Shown piece by piece: positions 16,890-25,507 of a DNA stretch of 64,000 nt; position 1 is the stretch's first letter, and the number at the start of each line of letters is the position of its first letter. The stretch is from Porphyromonadaceae bacterium UBA7203 (lineage in GTDB: Bacteria > Bacteroidota > Bacteroidia > Bacteroidales > Muribaculaceae). The stretch spans positions 41,762 through 105,761 of the forward strand of contig DKUN01000013.1 in NCBI GenBank assembly GCA_002490725.1, in the 5' to 3' direction. The translations under genes were made by a program, and so were the position numbers. The notes below the pieces were generated by a model. The model was not told the origin of the DNA. It searched no databases and saw only the letters and a list, made by a program, of their open reading frames with translations.

Positions 16890-17421
16890 ACAACAGTTTG
16901 ACGCCGCTATGGAGCGCTGCCGCTCCCTGTTTGTCAAGAAACTTCATGATTACCAGCCCGCGTGGAGGGTACTTCGCCCTTCGTCGCTCACCGATCAGAT
17001 ATATATCAAGGCCAAACGCATCCGAGAGTTGCAGATGCTGGGCGGCGACAAGGCTTCGGCCGTGGGAGAGGGCATCCTGCCTGAATTTATCGGCATAATC
17101 AACTATGGCATCATAGGGCTGATTCAGCTTGAACTCTGCCCGACCTGTTCTGCTGACATTACGGTGCAACAGGCCATTGAGATGTATGACCGCCACGTGG
17201 CGCGCATCCGCTCGCTGCTCATTGCCAAGAATCATGACTATGGCGAGGCGTGGCGCGACATGCGCGTGAGCAGCTATGTCGACCTGATTCTGATGAAGAT
17301 TCTGCGCACCAAGCAGATTGAAAATCTGGGTGGGGCAACTCTTGTCAGCGAAGGAATCGACGCGAACTATATGGATATGGTGAACTATTCTGTATTCGCC
17401 ATAATCAAGTTGACGGAATGA
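16879..17421 (+). CDS. DUF1599 (nucleotide-modification-associated domain) protein
   Basis: 180 residues with two copies of the same roughly 80-residue motif: KKLHDYQPAWRVLRPSSLTDQIYIKAKRI and AKNHDYGEAWRDMRVSSYVDLILMKILR. The conserved HDYG/HDYQ and WR residues mark DUF1599. The family is annotated as nucleotide-modification associated, with no proven activity. In Bacteroides it also precedes the BT_3928-like DoxX gene, as here (4-base overlap). Confidence 0.85.
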   Translation: MTTEQQFDAAMERCRSLFVKKLHDYQPAWRVLRPSSLTDQIYIKAKRIRELQMLGGDKASAVGEGILPEFIGIINYGIIGLIQLELCPTCSADITVQQAIEMYDRHVARIRSLLIAKNHDYGEAWRDMRVSSYVDLILMKILRTKQIENLGGATLVSEGIDANYMDMVNYSVFAIIKLTE

Positions 17422-18674
17422 GTATTGCCGTGTGGATAGCCCGCCTGATACTCGGCGGCACATTCATTCTCAGCGGGGTCACAAAGATGGTCGACCCTTA
17501 CGGCACTCTGACTAAAATAGAAGCATATCTCGGAGCCTGGGGGCTCGATGGCGTGGTTGCGCCCGGACTGGCCCTCGTTGGCGGTTGCGCGCTGGCCATG
17601 GTGGAGTTTGTGGTCGGAGTGATGCTGGCCACCGGTTCATTGCGCCGCTCGGCCGCGTGGCTCGCATTGGCCATCATGGCGTTCATGTTGCCGCTTACGG
17701 TCTATATAGCCGTGGCTGATCCGGTTGAAGACTGCGGCTGTTTCGGCGACTTCCTTGTCATATCCAATGTGGCCACGATGCTTAAAAACTTCGTGCTCAT
17801 GGTGCCGGCCGTTTTTCTGGCAATCTATAACCGTCGCGCGCGCTGGCTTTTCGCTCCGTGGATTCAGTGGGTGCAGATTGCGGCGGCGGTTGTGTTCATG
17901 CTCATTCTTTCCGTCATTGGCTATCATGAGCAGCCGTTGCTTGACTTCAGGGCCTATCCGGTCGGTGAACCGCTCGTTGACGGCGATGACGGTGAAGTGG
18001 TCTATGTTTATGAAAAAGATGGCCTCAAGCGCGAGTTTGCCGACGATGAACTGCCCGATGAAAGTGAGGGCTGGGAGTTTGTCGATGCCCGGGTTGTCGT
18101 GGCTGATTCGGGCAAAATGCTCGCCCTGTTTGACCGCGAGGATGGCGGCGAGGTGACCGACGAGGTAATTTCGTCAGACATGCCGGGTCAGATGATTCTG
18201 CTGATTCCTCATCCGTCGGCTGCCGGTGCTGCCGGTAGCTATACCGCCAACGAGCTTCAGAGTGCAATGGAGAGCCGCTTCGGCGAGGGTTCGTTCATTG
18301 CCGTTACGGCGGCTGATTCAGTAGCCGTTGCCGATGCTCTTGACCTAATGATGGCTACATATCCCGTCTATTATGCCGACTCGAAGGCGATCATGGCGGT
18401 GGCGCGCGGCGAGATGGCCGTCGTTTACCTGCGCGACGGCATAGTTGCCTGGAAGCGGACGCTGTCGTCTATTAATCTCGACCGGCTAACGGCTGACTCT
18501 GATATCGCCGAGATTTATGCCATCGACGGTCCGCGCCTGTTCGGCCGGCTGACGCTTGCCTACGTGGCGGCCAACGTTGTTATCTTCATTATAGGGCTGC
18601 TGCCGTTTGCCGGACGTCTGCGCCGACGCCGCAAAAGCGCAGCGGCGACGGCGCCTACTCCTGAACGGTCTTGA
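17418..18674 (+). CDS. DoxX/MauE-like membrane protein (BT_3928 family)
   Basis: 418 residues. Four predicted membrane helices (residues about 5-25, 45-70, 75-95, 115-155) form a MauE/DoxX-like domain; the DPVEDCGCFGDF stretch carries the CxC pair typical of MauE-type quinone or disulfide partners. A periplasmic region (190-370) and a final membrane helix (about 375-400) with a basic tail follow. Likely a redox-linked membrane protein; the exact substrate is unknown. Its 3' end overlaps the convergent acetyltransferase gene by 20 bases. Confidence 0.8.
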   Translation: MSIAVWIARLILGGTFILSGVTKMVDPYGTLTKIEAYLGAWGLDGVVAPGLALVGGCALAMVEFVVGVMLATGSLRRSAAWLALAIMAFMLPLTVYIAVADPVEDCGCFGDFLVISNVATMLKNFVLMVPAVFLAIYNRRARWLFAPWIQWVQIAAAVVFMLILSVIGYHEQPLLDFRAYPVGEPLVDGDDGEVVYVYEKDGLKREFADDELPDESEGWEFVDARVVVADSGKMLALFDREDGGEVTDEVISSDMPGQMILLIPHPSAAGAAGSYTANELQSAMESRFGEGSFIAVTAADSVAVADALDLMMATYPVYYADSKAIMAVARGEMAVVYLRDGIVAWKRTLSSINLDRLTADSDIAEIYAIDGPRLFGRLTLAYVAANVVIFIIGLLPFAGRLRRRRKSAAATAPTPERS

Positions 18675-19230
18675 TGATGCGGGCGGGATTGCCGCCGACC
18701 ACTGAATTGTCGGGCACGTCGTGTGTCACGACCGAGCCTGCGCCGATAACGCAGTTGTTGCCTATGGTCACGCCTGGCAGAATTGTAGCTCCGCCTCCAA
18801 TCCAGACGCTGTTGCCTATGGTGACCGGCTCGGCCCATTCTGCACCCGTGTTGCGATGGGCGGGAGTGAGCGGATGGCAAGCCGTGTAGATGCTTACGTT
18901 CGGCCCGATGAAGCAGTGGTCGCCTATGGTGACGAGGGCCTCGTCGAGAATGGTCAGGTTGAAGTTGGCAAAGAAGTCTTCGCCAATCAGAATGTTGCAT
19001 CCATAGTCGCACCGGAAGGGCTGGTTGAAATGAAAGCGTTTGCCCGTTCGCCCGAGTATGCGGCGCAGCAGCGAGCGCTGCGATTCGGAATCCATCGGCA
19101 TCAGGTCGTTGAATTCGCGAATGAGGTTGCGGGTACGTGCGAGCCGGAGGTGAAATTCGGGGTGCATGGCGTCGTAGATTTCGCCCGAGAGCATTTTCTG
19201 CCACTCACGTTCAAATTCAGGGTCTGTCAT
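18655..19230 (-). CDS. Sugar O-acetyltransferase (maltose acetyltransferase family)
   Basis: 191 residues, typical of Maa/LacA. N-terminal helical mac domain (EFEREWQKMLSGEIYDAMHPEF), then the left-handed beta-helix made of hexapeptide repeats (ILIGEDFF ... VTIGDHCFIGPNVSIYTACHPL, with the catalytic His). It ends VVGGNPARIIKTV. It transfers acetyl from acetyl-CoA to a sugar; the substrate cannot be told. Separate from the rplU-rpmA unit upstream, which ends in its own terminator. Confidence 0.92.
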   Translation of the reverse strand: MTDPEFEREWQKMLSGEIYDAMHPEFHLRLARTRNLIREFNDLMPMDSESQRSLLRRILGRTGKRFHFNQPFRCDYGCNILIGEDFFANFNLTILDEALVTIGDHCFIGPNVSIYTACHPLTPAHRNTGAEWAEPVTIGNSVWIGGGATILPGVTIGNNCVIGAGSVVTHDVPDNSVVGGNPARIIKTVQE

Positions 19231-19253
19231 AAGGTCAGTAGGGTTAAAAATCA

Positions 19254-19283
19254 GGAGGATATGCCGTTGCGGGCATATCCTCC
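19254..19283 (-). terminator. Terminator of rplU-rpmA
   Basis: Perfect 12-bp stem (GGAGGATATGCC at 19254-19265 with 19272-19283). On the minus strand it is followed by a T-rich run. It lies 29 bases after the rpmA stop. Confidence 0.85.
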
Positions 19284-19311
19284 GAAGTCGTTTGTCAGCT
19301 GAAGCCCGAAA

Positions 19312-19575
19312 TTAAGCTTCGGCGATGGGGGTTACGTTGATGAAACGGCGTCCGTTGCGACCTTCGGTGAAGAGCACGGTGCCATCGATCAGAGCGTAGA
19401 TGGTGTGGTCCTTGCCCATGCCTACATTGAGGCCGGGGTGGTGAACTGTGCCACGCTGGCGCTTGATGATGTTGCCTGCCTTGGCGAACTGGCCGCCAAA
19501 AATCTTAACACCCAGACGTTTGCTTTCTGATTCACGGCCGTTCTTAGAACTGCCGACACCTTTCTTATGTGCCAT
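19312..19575 (-). CDS. rpmA: 50S ribosomal protein L27
   Basis: 87 residues beginning MAHKKGVGSSKNGRES, the normal L27 N-terminus that reaches the peptidyl-transferase centre; there is no Firmicutes-type cleaved extension. KIFGGQFAKAGNIIKRQRGT and HPGLNVGMGKDHT are canonical. It lies 34 bases after rplU. Confidence 0.97.
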   Translation of the reverse strand: MAHKKGVGSSKNGRESESKRLGVKIFGGQFAKAGNIIKRQRGTVHHPGLNVGMGKDHTIYALIDGTVLFTEGRNGRRFINVTPIAEA

Positions 19576-19609
19576 TTTACTGTCAGATTGGTTTTATGGG
19601 GTTAAACAA

Positions 19610-19930
19610 TTAAGCGACAATTTCTTTAATCACCACCTGGGTGAAGCACTGACGATGGCCGTTTTTGCGGCGATAGTCCTTGCGGCGCTTTTTCTTGAAC
19701 ACGATGACCTTGTCGCCCTTGACGAGCTGCTGCTTGACTTCGCAGACAACCTTGGCGCCGGCTACGGTGGGCGCGCCTACGGTTACTGCACCATCGGCGT
19801 CAACCAGCAGTACGCGGTCAAACTCAACGGCGCTTCCTTCCTTGGCTTCGTCGCCGAGGTAGTGAACATAAAGGAACTTGTCCTTTTCGGCCTTAAACTG
19901 CTGGCCCTGGATTTCTACAATTACGTACAT
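19610..19930 (-). CDS. rplU: 50S ribosomal protein L21
   Basis: 106 residues: MYVIVEIQGQQFKAEKDKFLYV ... VVCEVKQQLVKGDKVIVFKKKRRKDYRRKNGHRQ, the L21 signature near the end. First gene of rplU-rpmA. A TAAATTTG promoter element about 100 bases upstream leaves a long leader that could carry regulation; no obvious stem was seen in it. Confidence 0.97.
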   Translation of the reverse strand: MYVIVEIQGQQFKAEKDKFLYVHYLGDEAKEGSAVEFDRVLLVDADGAVTVGAPTVAGAKVVCEVKQQLVKGDKVIVFKKKRRKDYRRKNGHRQCFTQVVIKEIVA

Positions 19931-20027
19931 TTACGTTTGATAGTTAGATGGTTAGGTCCGACGGGCGGCTTCGCTTGATGCGTCGCGCTTTCTCGAGCCC
20001 GTGCGAATATAATACTTAAAGCGACCG

Positions 20028-20035
20028 CAAATTTA
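20028..20035 (-). promoter_or_regulatory. TAnnTTTG promoter element of rplU-rpmA
   Basis: The minus strand reads TAAATTTG, about 98 bases from the rplU ATG. Confidence 0.6.
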
Positions 20036-20095
20036 CGAAAACTTTTTTACCCTCACAAATTTTCGTATAAAATTGTTTATTAGGAAAAAAAGCGC

Positions 20096-20103
20096 TAATT
20101 TTG
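20096..20103 (+). promoter_or_regulatory. TAnnTTTG promoter element of the structured RNA
   Basis: TAATTTTG, with an upstream TTGTTT about 20 bases before it. Transcription would start near 20107-20110. Confidence 0.6.
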
Positions 20104-20106
20104 CGC

Positions 20107-20441
20107 AGCTGACCGATTCGCAGAAGCCCGGTCGCGGGCTCAACGGGTGGGGTAGGCATGACATATTCATGAAAGCGTTTATCGGCGCTCATTCCTGACG
20201 GTTAGAAACTTCGCAACTTTCTTAATTCTCAGTCACGGATGCAGACAACGATAGATGCCTGGTAGATTATATATTGTGTGTGGAGTAATCCGCGTCTGCG
20301 TCAGTCGCATCCAGCCGGCTGCCGGCGTCTGTACATGTAATCTGCGTGAGGCTTCTGCGTTGTCCAATCCACTGAGAAGGGCAATGCGAAGGCCTCTAAC
20401 CGTGGAGCGGGCAACAGATACAGGTCCTCGCGCTTTTTTTT
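20107..20441 (+). ncRNA. Long, highly structured non-coding RNA (family not assigned)
   Basis: There is no credible gene between rplU and 20492. Instead the stretch folds into one long bulged rod of nested perfect helices: 20186-20190 with 20405-20409, 20198-20206 with 20395-20403 (ACGGTTAGA/TCTAACCGT), 20209-20215 with 20385-20391 (CTTCGCA/TGCGAAG), 20228-20233 with 20371-20376, 20237-20240 with 20367-20370, 20244-20250 with 20358-20364. Two small hairpins precede it (GCCCG-GTCG-CGGGC near 20126; CATGA-CATAT-TCATG near 20158). A weak closing pair, GACC 20111-20114 with GGTC 20423-20426, leads to a T-run at 20434. It has its own promoter. The layout recalls 6S RNA or the Bacteroidales-1 motif; I cannot assign either by eye. 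It does not show the conserved cores of RNase P RNA, tmRNA or SRP RNA. Confidence 0.75.
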
Positions 20442-20491
20442 ATTGATTTCAGCGGCCGACGAGACGGCCCCGAAGGCTACGTAGTTACATT

Positions 20492-21385
20492 ATGCTTTCA
20501 ATGTTCAAACGCGCGTGTGTAGTGTTGTCGCTGATGGCGGCGACGGTTTCCTTGTCGGCTAAACAGACCATAACGTTGCTCGACGGCAGCGAGCTGGATG
20601 TGAAAATTGTGACAGTCGGCACCGACGGAGTTTCCTATAAGTTGCTGTCGAATCCCGACGGCCCGACCTACACAACGGCGCGAAGCAAAATCTTTTTCAT
20701 TACCTACGACGATGGAACCAAGGAGGTTATTACTCCGATGGATGCGCCGGCTCAGGAAGGCGGCTCTCAGGGTCAGGCTATGACGAACTCGCTGGTGTCG
20801 ACTCTGACGAATTCGTTGACCATACCGTCTGTCGAGCCGAAAAACTATTTTCCAAAAATTACGTTCTTTCCGCGTGTCAATGTCGGTTTCCATGCTACCC
20901 CGAGCGGCTACAAGGATAGTTTTGACCTTGACTGGGGCGGATTTGCATGGGCGTGTGACCTGAATGTGCTGTTCCCGACCGGAAACACTTCGGCTGTCAC
21001 CGTGGGTGCGGGCCTGGCGGGGCTGAGCGGCGACCTCAGAATGCTCTATTCCATCGGCGACAAAAATTATAATGAAAAGGTAGGCGACCTTGAAGCCATG
21101 TATTTTACCTTGCCGATAGGGTATTACTACAAGTGTGGCGACTGGTTCACGTTCGGACTCGGCAACCGCTTCGAGTTTTTGGTTTCGCAGAAGTCAGGAG
21201 GCCAAAAAGTCGAAGATGCCTTCAATGTGTTTCGCACCGCGCTATTTATGGAAGGCCTGGCTACGATTGGCCACTTGAGCATGGGTGCCCAGATAATGCT
21301 TAATCTGACCAGCGCCTTCAAGGGCGAAGGTCTCGACTGGTCGCCGACTTTCGGGGTGTACTTCACGGCATCATATTGCTTCTGA
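20492..21385 (+). CDS. Secreted protein with small beta N-domain and barrel-like C-terminus
   Basis: 297 residues (or 294 from the second ATG at 20501). Signal peptide ending near LSAK. Residues about 25-85 are a small domain common in Bacteroidota (ITLLDGSELDVKIVTVG ... ARSKIFFITYDDGTKEVI). The remainder is rich in aromatic and Gly residues, alternates like beta strands and ends FTASYCF, so an outer-membrane barrel is likely. The next gene carries the same N-terminal domain. No promoter element was found right before it, so readthrough from the upstream RNA is possible. Confidence 0.65.
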   Translation: MLSMFKRACVVLSLMAATVSLSAKQTITLLDGSELDVKIVTVGTDGVSYKLLSNPDGPTYTTARSKIFFITYDDGTKEVITPMDAPAQEGGSQGQAMTNSLVSTLTNSLTIPSVEPKNYFPKITFFPRVNVGFHATPSGYKDSFDLDWGGFAWACDLNVLFPTGNTSAVTVGAGLAGLSGDLRMLYSIGDKNYNEKVGDLEAMYFTLPIGYYYKCGDWFTFGLGNRFEFLVSQKSGGQKVEDAFNVFRTALFMEGLATIGHLSMGAQIMLNLTSAFKGEGLDWSPTFGVYFTASYCF

Positions 21386-21387
21386 CT

Positions 21388-22362
21388 ATGAAAAGGCTAT
21401 TACTCTATGTCTTGTTGCCGCTCATGGCGGCGGAGGCGTTGGCCGACACTATCGTGACGCGCAAAGCCGACACTATAGAGTGTCGCGTTACCGAAATCAG
21501 CGACGACATTGTCAAATATCGCAAGGCTGGCGAAGATTTCGACCGTGAAATCAGGCGTGCCGAAATCTTCAAGATAAAGTATGACAACGGGATGGAAGAT
21601 CTTTTTGTCAATTCCGTTCAAGGTTCGGATGCTCAGACGGCTGTGGCTCAGGCTCCGGCCGAGGGTTCAAATGTGTCGACCGAGCCTGACTGGCAGTCAA
21701 TGACGTCCGCCTCGCGCGTCTACAATATCGGCGACTGGTATAGCGAAAACGGGGTAGAGGGCATAGTAATCTGGACCACACCCGACGGGCGTCACGGCCG
21801 CCTGCTGCATCCACGCAAGTTCAATGCCGCTTCCGGGCGCAGGCCGCCGGCTTTTTTTACCGGTCCGGTCAACGTGGCCATCGGCATGACCGACACGAGC
21901 AACGGCCACGCCAATCTCATGGTTCTGCGCCGATTCATGCAGGCTAATCCACAGTTCACTCCCGATATGTTTCCCATTCAGGCCGTAATCGACGGCCTGG
22001 GCGACGGCTGGTATCTGCCCTCGATTGACGAACTGAAATATCTCGACGCCTTGCGTAGCCGTAAGGTCGTTTACTCGGGCGAGCATGCCAATTTTAATGG
22101 CAAGAATGTCTGCTGGCACAAAGTCATCAACCATGTTTCAAAGGCCCACGGAGGCTCAAAACACGATGACTATTACAGCCTGAGCAGTACTGAGGTGCTT
22201 TCGGACGGCGGCGCGAATGCTTCCTTGGCATCGCTCTTTGGCGACCCCGCCGTGGCACAATACTGCCTGCTTAAGCGTGAGGGTACTGACGAGATGCTTA
22301 CAACTAAACCTATTGTACGTAACAAGGGTTACATACCTTTCTACGCATTTCATTTATTCTAA
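21388..22362 (+). CDS. Secreted protein with DUF1566-like C-terminal domain
   Basis: 324 residues, beginning two bases after the previous stop; the ATG at 21388 (MKRLLLYVLLPLMAAEALAD) gives a proper signal peptide, whereas a TTG four codons earlier does not. Residues about 20-75 repeat the small domain of the previous gene (DTIECRVTEISDDIVKYRK ... IFKIKYDNGMEDLFVN). The rest resembles the DUF1566/Lcl C-terminal fold: GDWYSENGVEGIVIWTTPDGRHG, then GDGWYLPSIDELKYL, then YYSLSSTEV. Role unknown; presumably an envelope partner of its neighbour. Confidence 0.68.
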   Translation: MKRLLLYVLLPLMAAEALADTIVTRKADTIECRVTEISDDIVKYRKAGEDFDREIRRAEIFKIKYDNGMEDLFVNSVQGSDAQTAVAQAPAEGSNVSTEPDWQSMTSASRVYNIGDWYSENGVEGIVIWTTPDGRHGRLLHPRKFNAASGRRPPAFFTGPVNVAIGMTDTSNGHANLMVLRRFMQANPQFTPDMFPIQAVIDGLGDGWYLPSIDELKYLDALRSRKVVYSGEHANFNGKNVCWHKVINHVSKAHGGSKHDDYYSLSSTEVLSDGGANASLASLFGDPAVAQYCLLKREGTDEMLTTKPIVRNKGYIPFYAFHLF

Positions 22363-22412
22363 ACACACTCATATTTTTTTTAATTAACACATCACACTCC
22401 TATGAAAAATTG

Positions 22413-22904
22413 ATGAAATTTATGTCAATGATGGCCCTTTGTATCTGTGCGGCCGGGTTCTTCACCTCATGCAGCGACGACAAAGACGAGCCCTCCTCGT
22501 CGTCGGGCGGTTCGTCGGTCAGCGCCGAGCAGCTCGACGGTACCTGGACTGTAAAGAAAATGAAAATGGAAGTTTTCGGGCAGACCATGGAAATGACGCT
22601 CGAGGAACTGAAACAGAACAGCGGATATACCCAGTTCTACGACGATGTGCTGACATTCAGCGGCAATAAGGTCAACGGCTCTACCTACACCCGAGACGGC
22701 AACCGCATTCTCCTTCCCTGGTATGAAGAACTGGGCTGGTGGAGCACCGTCAGCATCTCGGGCTCGGAGATGACGCTATATTTCGACATTGTGCAGGAAG
22801 GCGTCAGCATGAAGCTCTGGACCGTTTATACGAAGTCGCGTGCGTCGTTTGACGTTCAGACCGATGGCCCGTCGATTGTTTCTGCCATGATTTCAGGCAT
22901 ATAA
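22413..22904 (+). CDS. Small lipoprotein, lipocalin-like
   Basis: 163 residues with a lipoprotein signal and lipobox FFTSC near residue 20, followed by an acidic Ser-rich tether (SDDKDEPSSSSGG). The body starts LDGTWTVKKMKME and has beta-strand periodicity with the GTW motif of lipocalin-like lipoproteins. A three-codon frame (ATG at 22402, TGA at 22411-22413) overlaps the start as TGATG. It ends before a bidirectional terminator shared with ftsH. Confidence 0.65.
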   Translation: MKFMSMMALCICAAGFFTSCSDDKDEPSSSSGGSSVSAEQLDGTWTVKKMKMEVFGQTMEMTLEELKQNSGYTQFYDDVLTFSGNKVNGSTYTRDGNRILLPWYEELGWWSTVSISGSEMTLYFDIVQEGVSMKLWTVYTKSRASFDVQTDGPSIVSAMISGI

Positions 22905-22954
22905 GCACACACATATTATATACGCGCACTCTCTTCTCGACAGTTGTATAACCG

Positions 22955-22989
22955 ATGGGCCGTGTCATTCGCGAGATGACACGGCCCAT
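22955..22989. terminator. Bidirectional terminator between the lipoprotein gene and ftsH
   Basis: Perfect 14-bp stem ATGGGCCGTGTCAT (22955-22968) with 22976-22989, loop of seven. It lies between two convergent genes. Confidence 0.85.
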
Positions 22990-23015
22990 TGGTTTATGCG
23001 GCTGGATAACAGTTG

Positions 23016-24995
23016 TCAGGCAGGGGTAGCCGGAGCTTCGGGCTCGAAAGGCGGTGGAGTTGCGTTTTCGGCCGAATGGAGAATCTCGTCGGTGCGCGAC
23101 GCCCAGCGGCGCTTGCCGAAAATCTTTTCGACATCTTCGGTGAATATCACCTCGCGGCTAACGAGAATGCCGGCCAGCTCCTCATGGCCGGCGGCCTGTT
23201 CCTGAAGCAGCTGTTTGGCGCGCTCGTATTGTTCGGCGATGATGCGCGACACTTCACGGTCAATCTGCTCGGCGCGGTTTTCGGAGTAGGGCTTCGTGAA
23301 GCCGTAGCTCTGGCCTGTCGAGTCGTAGTAGGAGATGTTGGGCAGGTCAGAGCTCATGCCGTAGTAAACGACCATGGCATAGGCCTGCTTGGTAACGCGT
23401 TCAAGGTCGTTGGCGGCGCCTGTGGAGATGTGGCCGAGAAACAGTTCCTCGGCGGCGCGACCGCCGAGAGTGGCGCAGATTTCGTCGAGCAGGGCCTGCT
23501 GAGGCACAATCTGGCGCTCTTCGGGCAGATACCAGGCGGCGCCCAGCGCTTTGCCGCGCGGCACTATTGTCACCTTTATCAGCGGGTTGGCATACTGCAG
23601 GTGCCAGCTCACTGTTGCGTGGCCGGCCTCATGGATGGCAATGGCGCGCTTTTCGTCGTCGGTCAGTATTTTAGAGCGCTTTTCGAGGCCGCCGATAATG
23701 CGGTCAACGGCGTCGATGAAGTCTTGGCGCTCAATCATTTTCTTGTTGCGGCGAGCGGCAATCAGGGCTGCCTCGTTGCACACGTTGGCGATATCGGCAC
23801 CCGAGAATCCGGGCGTCTGGCGCGCAAGCAGGTCAACGTCGAGTTCCGGCTCGATTTTCTTGTTGCGCAGATGGACGTTGAAAATCGCCACGCGGTCGTT
23901 AAGGTCGGGCAGATCAACGTAGATTTGTCGGTCGAAACGGCCTGCGCGGAGCAGCGCCTTGTCAAGAATGTCGGCGCGGTTGGTGGCAGCCAGGATAATG
24001 ACGCCGGAGTTTGAGCCGAAGCCGTCCATTTCGGTGAGCAGCTGGTTGAGCGTGTTTTCGCGCTCGTCGTTGCTGCCCATGTTGGCGTTCTTGCCGCGGG
24101 CACGGCCGACGGCGTCGATTTCGTCGATAAACACGATGCAGGGGCTCTTCTCCTTGGCCTGGCGGAAAAGGTCGCGCACGCGGCTTGCACCGACGCCGAC
24201 AAACATCTCGACAAAGTCCGAACCGCTCATTGAGAAGAAGGGCACGTTTGCCTCGCCGGCCACGGCCTTGGCAAGCATCGTCTTGCCCGTTCCGGGAGGG
24301 CCTACGAGCAGGGCTCCTTTAGGAATTTTGCCGCCCAGGTCGGTGTAGCGCTTCGGGTTTTTGAGAAATTCTACAATCTCCTCGATTTCGGTTTTAGCCT
24401 CGTTGAGGCCGGCTACATCCTTGAAGGTGACTTTCTGGTCGTTATTCTTGTCGAACACCTTGGCCTTGCTCTTGCCGACGGAAAAGACTCCGTCAGAGCT
24501 GCCGCGGCCCATGCGCCGCATAATGTAAATCCACGCCACAATCAACAGCAGTATCGGGCCGAAACCCCAGAGAATGTGGGAGTAGTCGCTGGCATCCTCG
24601 TAGCTTATGGATCCTTTGAAGTAGCCTTCGTGCTGCCACTTCTCAATCTTTTTTTCAAATGACTGGGTGTCGCCGAACTTGACCGTCACCTTGCCTTGCG
24701 CTCCCGGGGCGGCGGCACGTTCGTCGGCCTTGAATTCGGCTTCGGTCGCGGCTTTCGAGAGCACACCTTCAGCCTCTTTCTTGTTGCGGAAAATGACGAT
24801 TTTCTCTACTCCGCCCGATTCGACGATTTTGGTGAACTCATCCATCGTATCGAGATTGTGGGAGAGTTCGCGGTGGTCAAAGTAGAGCATCGCTCCAAGC
24901 GAAGCGAAAATTATCAGATACATCCACCAGATGCTGAATTTAGGCATCCGTGGTTTGAAATTGCGGGGTGAGGATGGTTGGTTGTTGTTTGCCAT
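23016..24995 (-). CDS. ftsH: ATP-dependent zinc metalloprotease FtsH
   Basis: 659 residues. Membrane helices at about 22-38 and 143-160 flank the periplasmic domain. The AAA module has GPPGTGKT at 232-239, Walker B IVFIDEID near 288 and the pore FVG motif. The protease has HEAGH at 455-459 with the third zinc ligand Asp downstream. It degrades membrane and short-lived cytosolic proteins. The C-terminal tail is Pro/Ala/Glu-rich. It follows rsfS by five bases on the same strand. Confidence 0.97.
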   Translation of the reverse strand: MANNNQPSSPRNFKPRMPKFSIWWMYLIIFASLGAMLYFDHRELSHNLDTMDEFTKIVESGGVEKIVIFRNKKEAEGVLSKAATEAEFKADERAAAPGAQGKVTVKFGDTQSFEKKIEKWQHEGYFKGSISYEDASDYSHILWGFGPILLLIVAWIYIMRRMGRGSSDGVFSVGKSKAKVFDKNNDQKVTFKDVAGLNEAKTEIEEIVEFLKNPKRYTDLGGKIPKGALLVGPPGTGKTMLAKAVAGEANVPFFSMSGSDFVEMFVGVGASRVRDLFRQAKEKSPCIVFIDEIDAVGRARGKNANMGSNDERENTLNQLLTEMDGFGSNSGVIILAATNRADILDKALLRAGRFDRQIYVDLPDLNDRVAIFNVHLRNKKIEPELDVDLLARQTPGFSGADIANVCNEAALIAARRNKKMIERQDFIDAVDRIIGGLEKRSKILTDDEKRAIAIHEAGHATVSWHLQYANPLIKVTIVPRGKALGAAWYLPEERQIVPQQALLDEICATLGGRAAEELFLGHISTGAANDLERVTKQAYAMVVYYGMSSDLPNISYYDSTGQSYGFTKPYSENRAEQIDREVSRIIAEQYERAKQLLQEQAAGHEELAGILVSREVIFTEDVEKIFGKRRWASRTDEILHSAENATPPPFEPEAPATPA

Positions 24996-25000
24996 AAAAG

Positions 25001-25369
25001 TTAGTCAAGGTCGGGGATTTCGGTGATGACGCCGTCGCTCCACAGTTCTTCGAGGTTGTAGCGCCTGCGCTCGTCGGGAAGGAAAATGTGTACGAGAGCC
25101 GAACCGTAGTCAAGAACAATCCACTGAGAGTTGCCGTAGCCGTCGTAGTTGTAAGGCTTGATTCGGCTTTGCTCAAAGAGGTAGTCGCGCACCGAGTCGG
25201 CGATTGCGCTCACGTGGGTAGCCGAGGTGCCCTCGCAGACAAAAAAGTCCATTGCGGGGCTCGATTCGATTTCGGCCAGGTTGATATGGGTAATCTTGCG
25301 CCCTTTGCGCTCTTGGATGCCGGCAATGATGAGGTCGGCTATCGATGTCTGTTGAGTCTGTTTCTTCAA
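25001..25369 (-). CDS. rsfS: Ribosome silencing factor RsfS
   Basis: 122 residues if started at the TTG at 25369 (LKKQTQQTSIADLIIAGI), which gives the usual family length; a longer frame upstream crosses the promoter region and lacks conservation features. RsfS binds L14 and blocks subunit joining under starvation. Recognisable: KGRKITHINLAEI, DFFVCEGTSATHVSAIADSV, WIVLDYGSALVHIFLPDERRRYNLEELW. It forms a two-gene unit with ftsH, as in Bacteroides. The exact start is uncertain. Confidence 0.93.
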   Translation of the reverse strand: MKKQTQQTSIADLIIAGIQERKGRKITHINLAEIESSPAMDFFVCEGTSATHVSAIADSVRDYLFEQSRIKPYNYDGYGNSQWIVLDYGSALVHIFLPDERRRYNLEELWSDGVITEIPDLD

Positions 25370-25399
25370 AATTGTAGTCTTATAAATAAATAGGCGGTG

Positions 25400-25407
25400 C
25401 AAAAATA
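25400..25407 (-). promoter_or_regulatory. TAnnTTTG promoter element of rsfS-ftsH
   Basis: The minus strand reads TATTTTTG, about 30 bases before the proposed TTG start. This supports the start at 25369 over any start beyond it. Confidence 0.6.
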
Positions 25408-25507
25408 CGCAAAAAAAATCACTTTCCAATACAACAACGCCGGCAAACGCAAAGTTTTGCGCCCCCGGCAAGCCGTTGCCACACTTTGCTATTGTTGAAA
25501 TTTTGCG

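Noticed and set aside
20107..20441. RNase P RNA, tmRNA or SRP RNA
   Set aside because: The conserved RNase P core, a tmRNA tag frame with tRNA-like ends, and the SRP helix 8 motif are all absent.
23013..24014. Open frame antisense to ftsH
   Set aside because: Low-complexity shadow of a clear ftsH gene.
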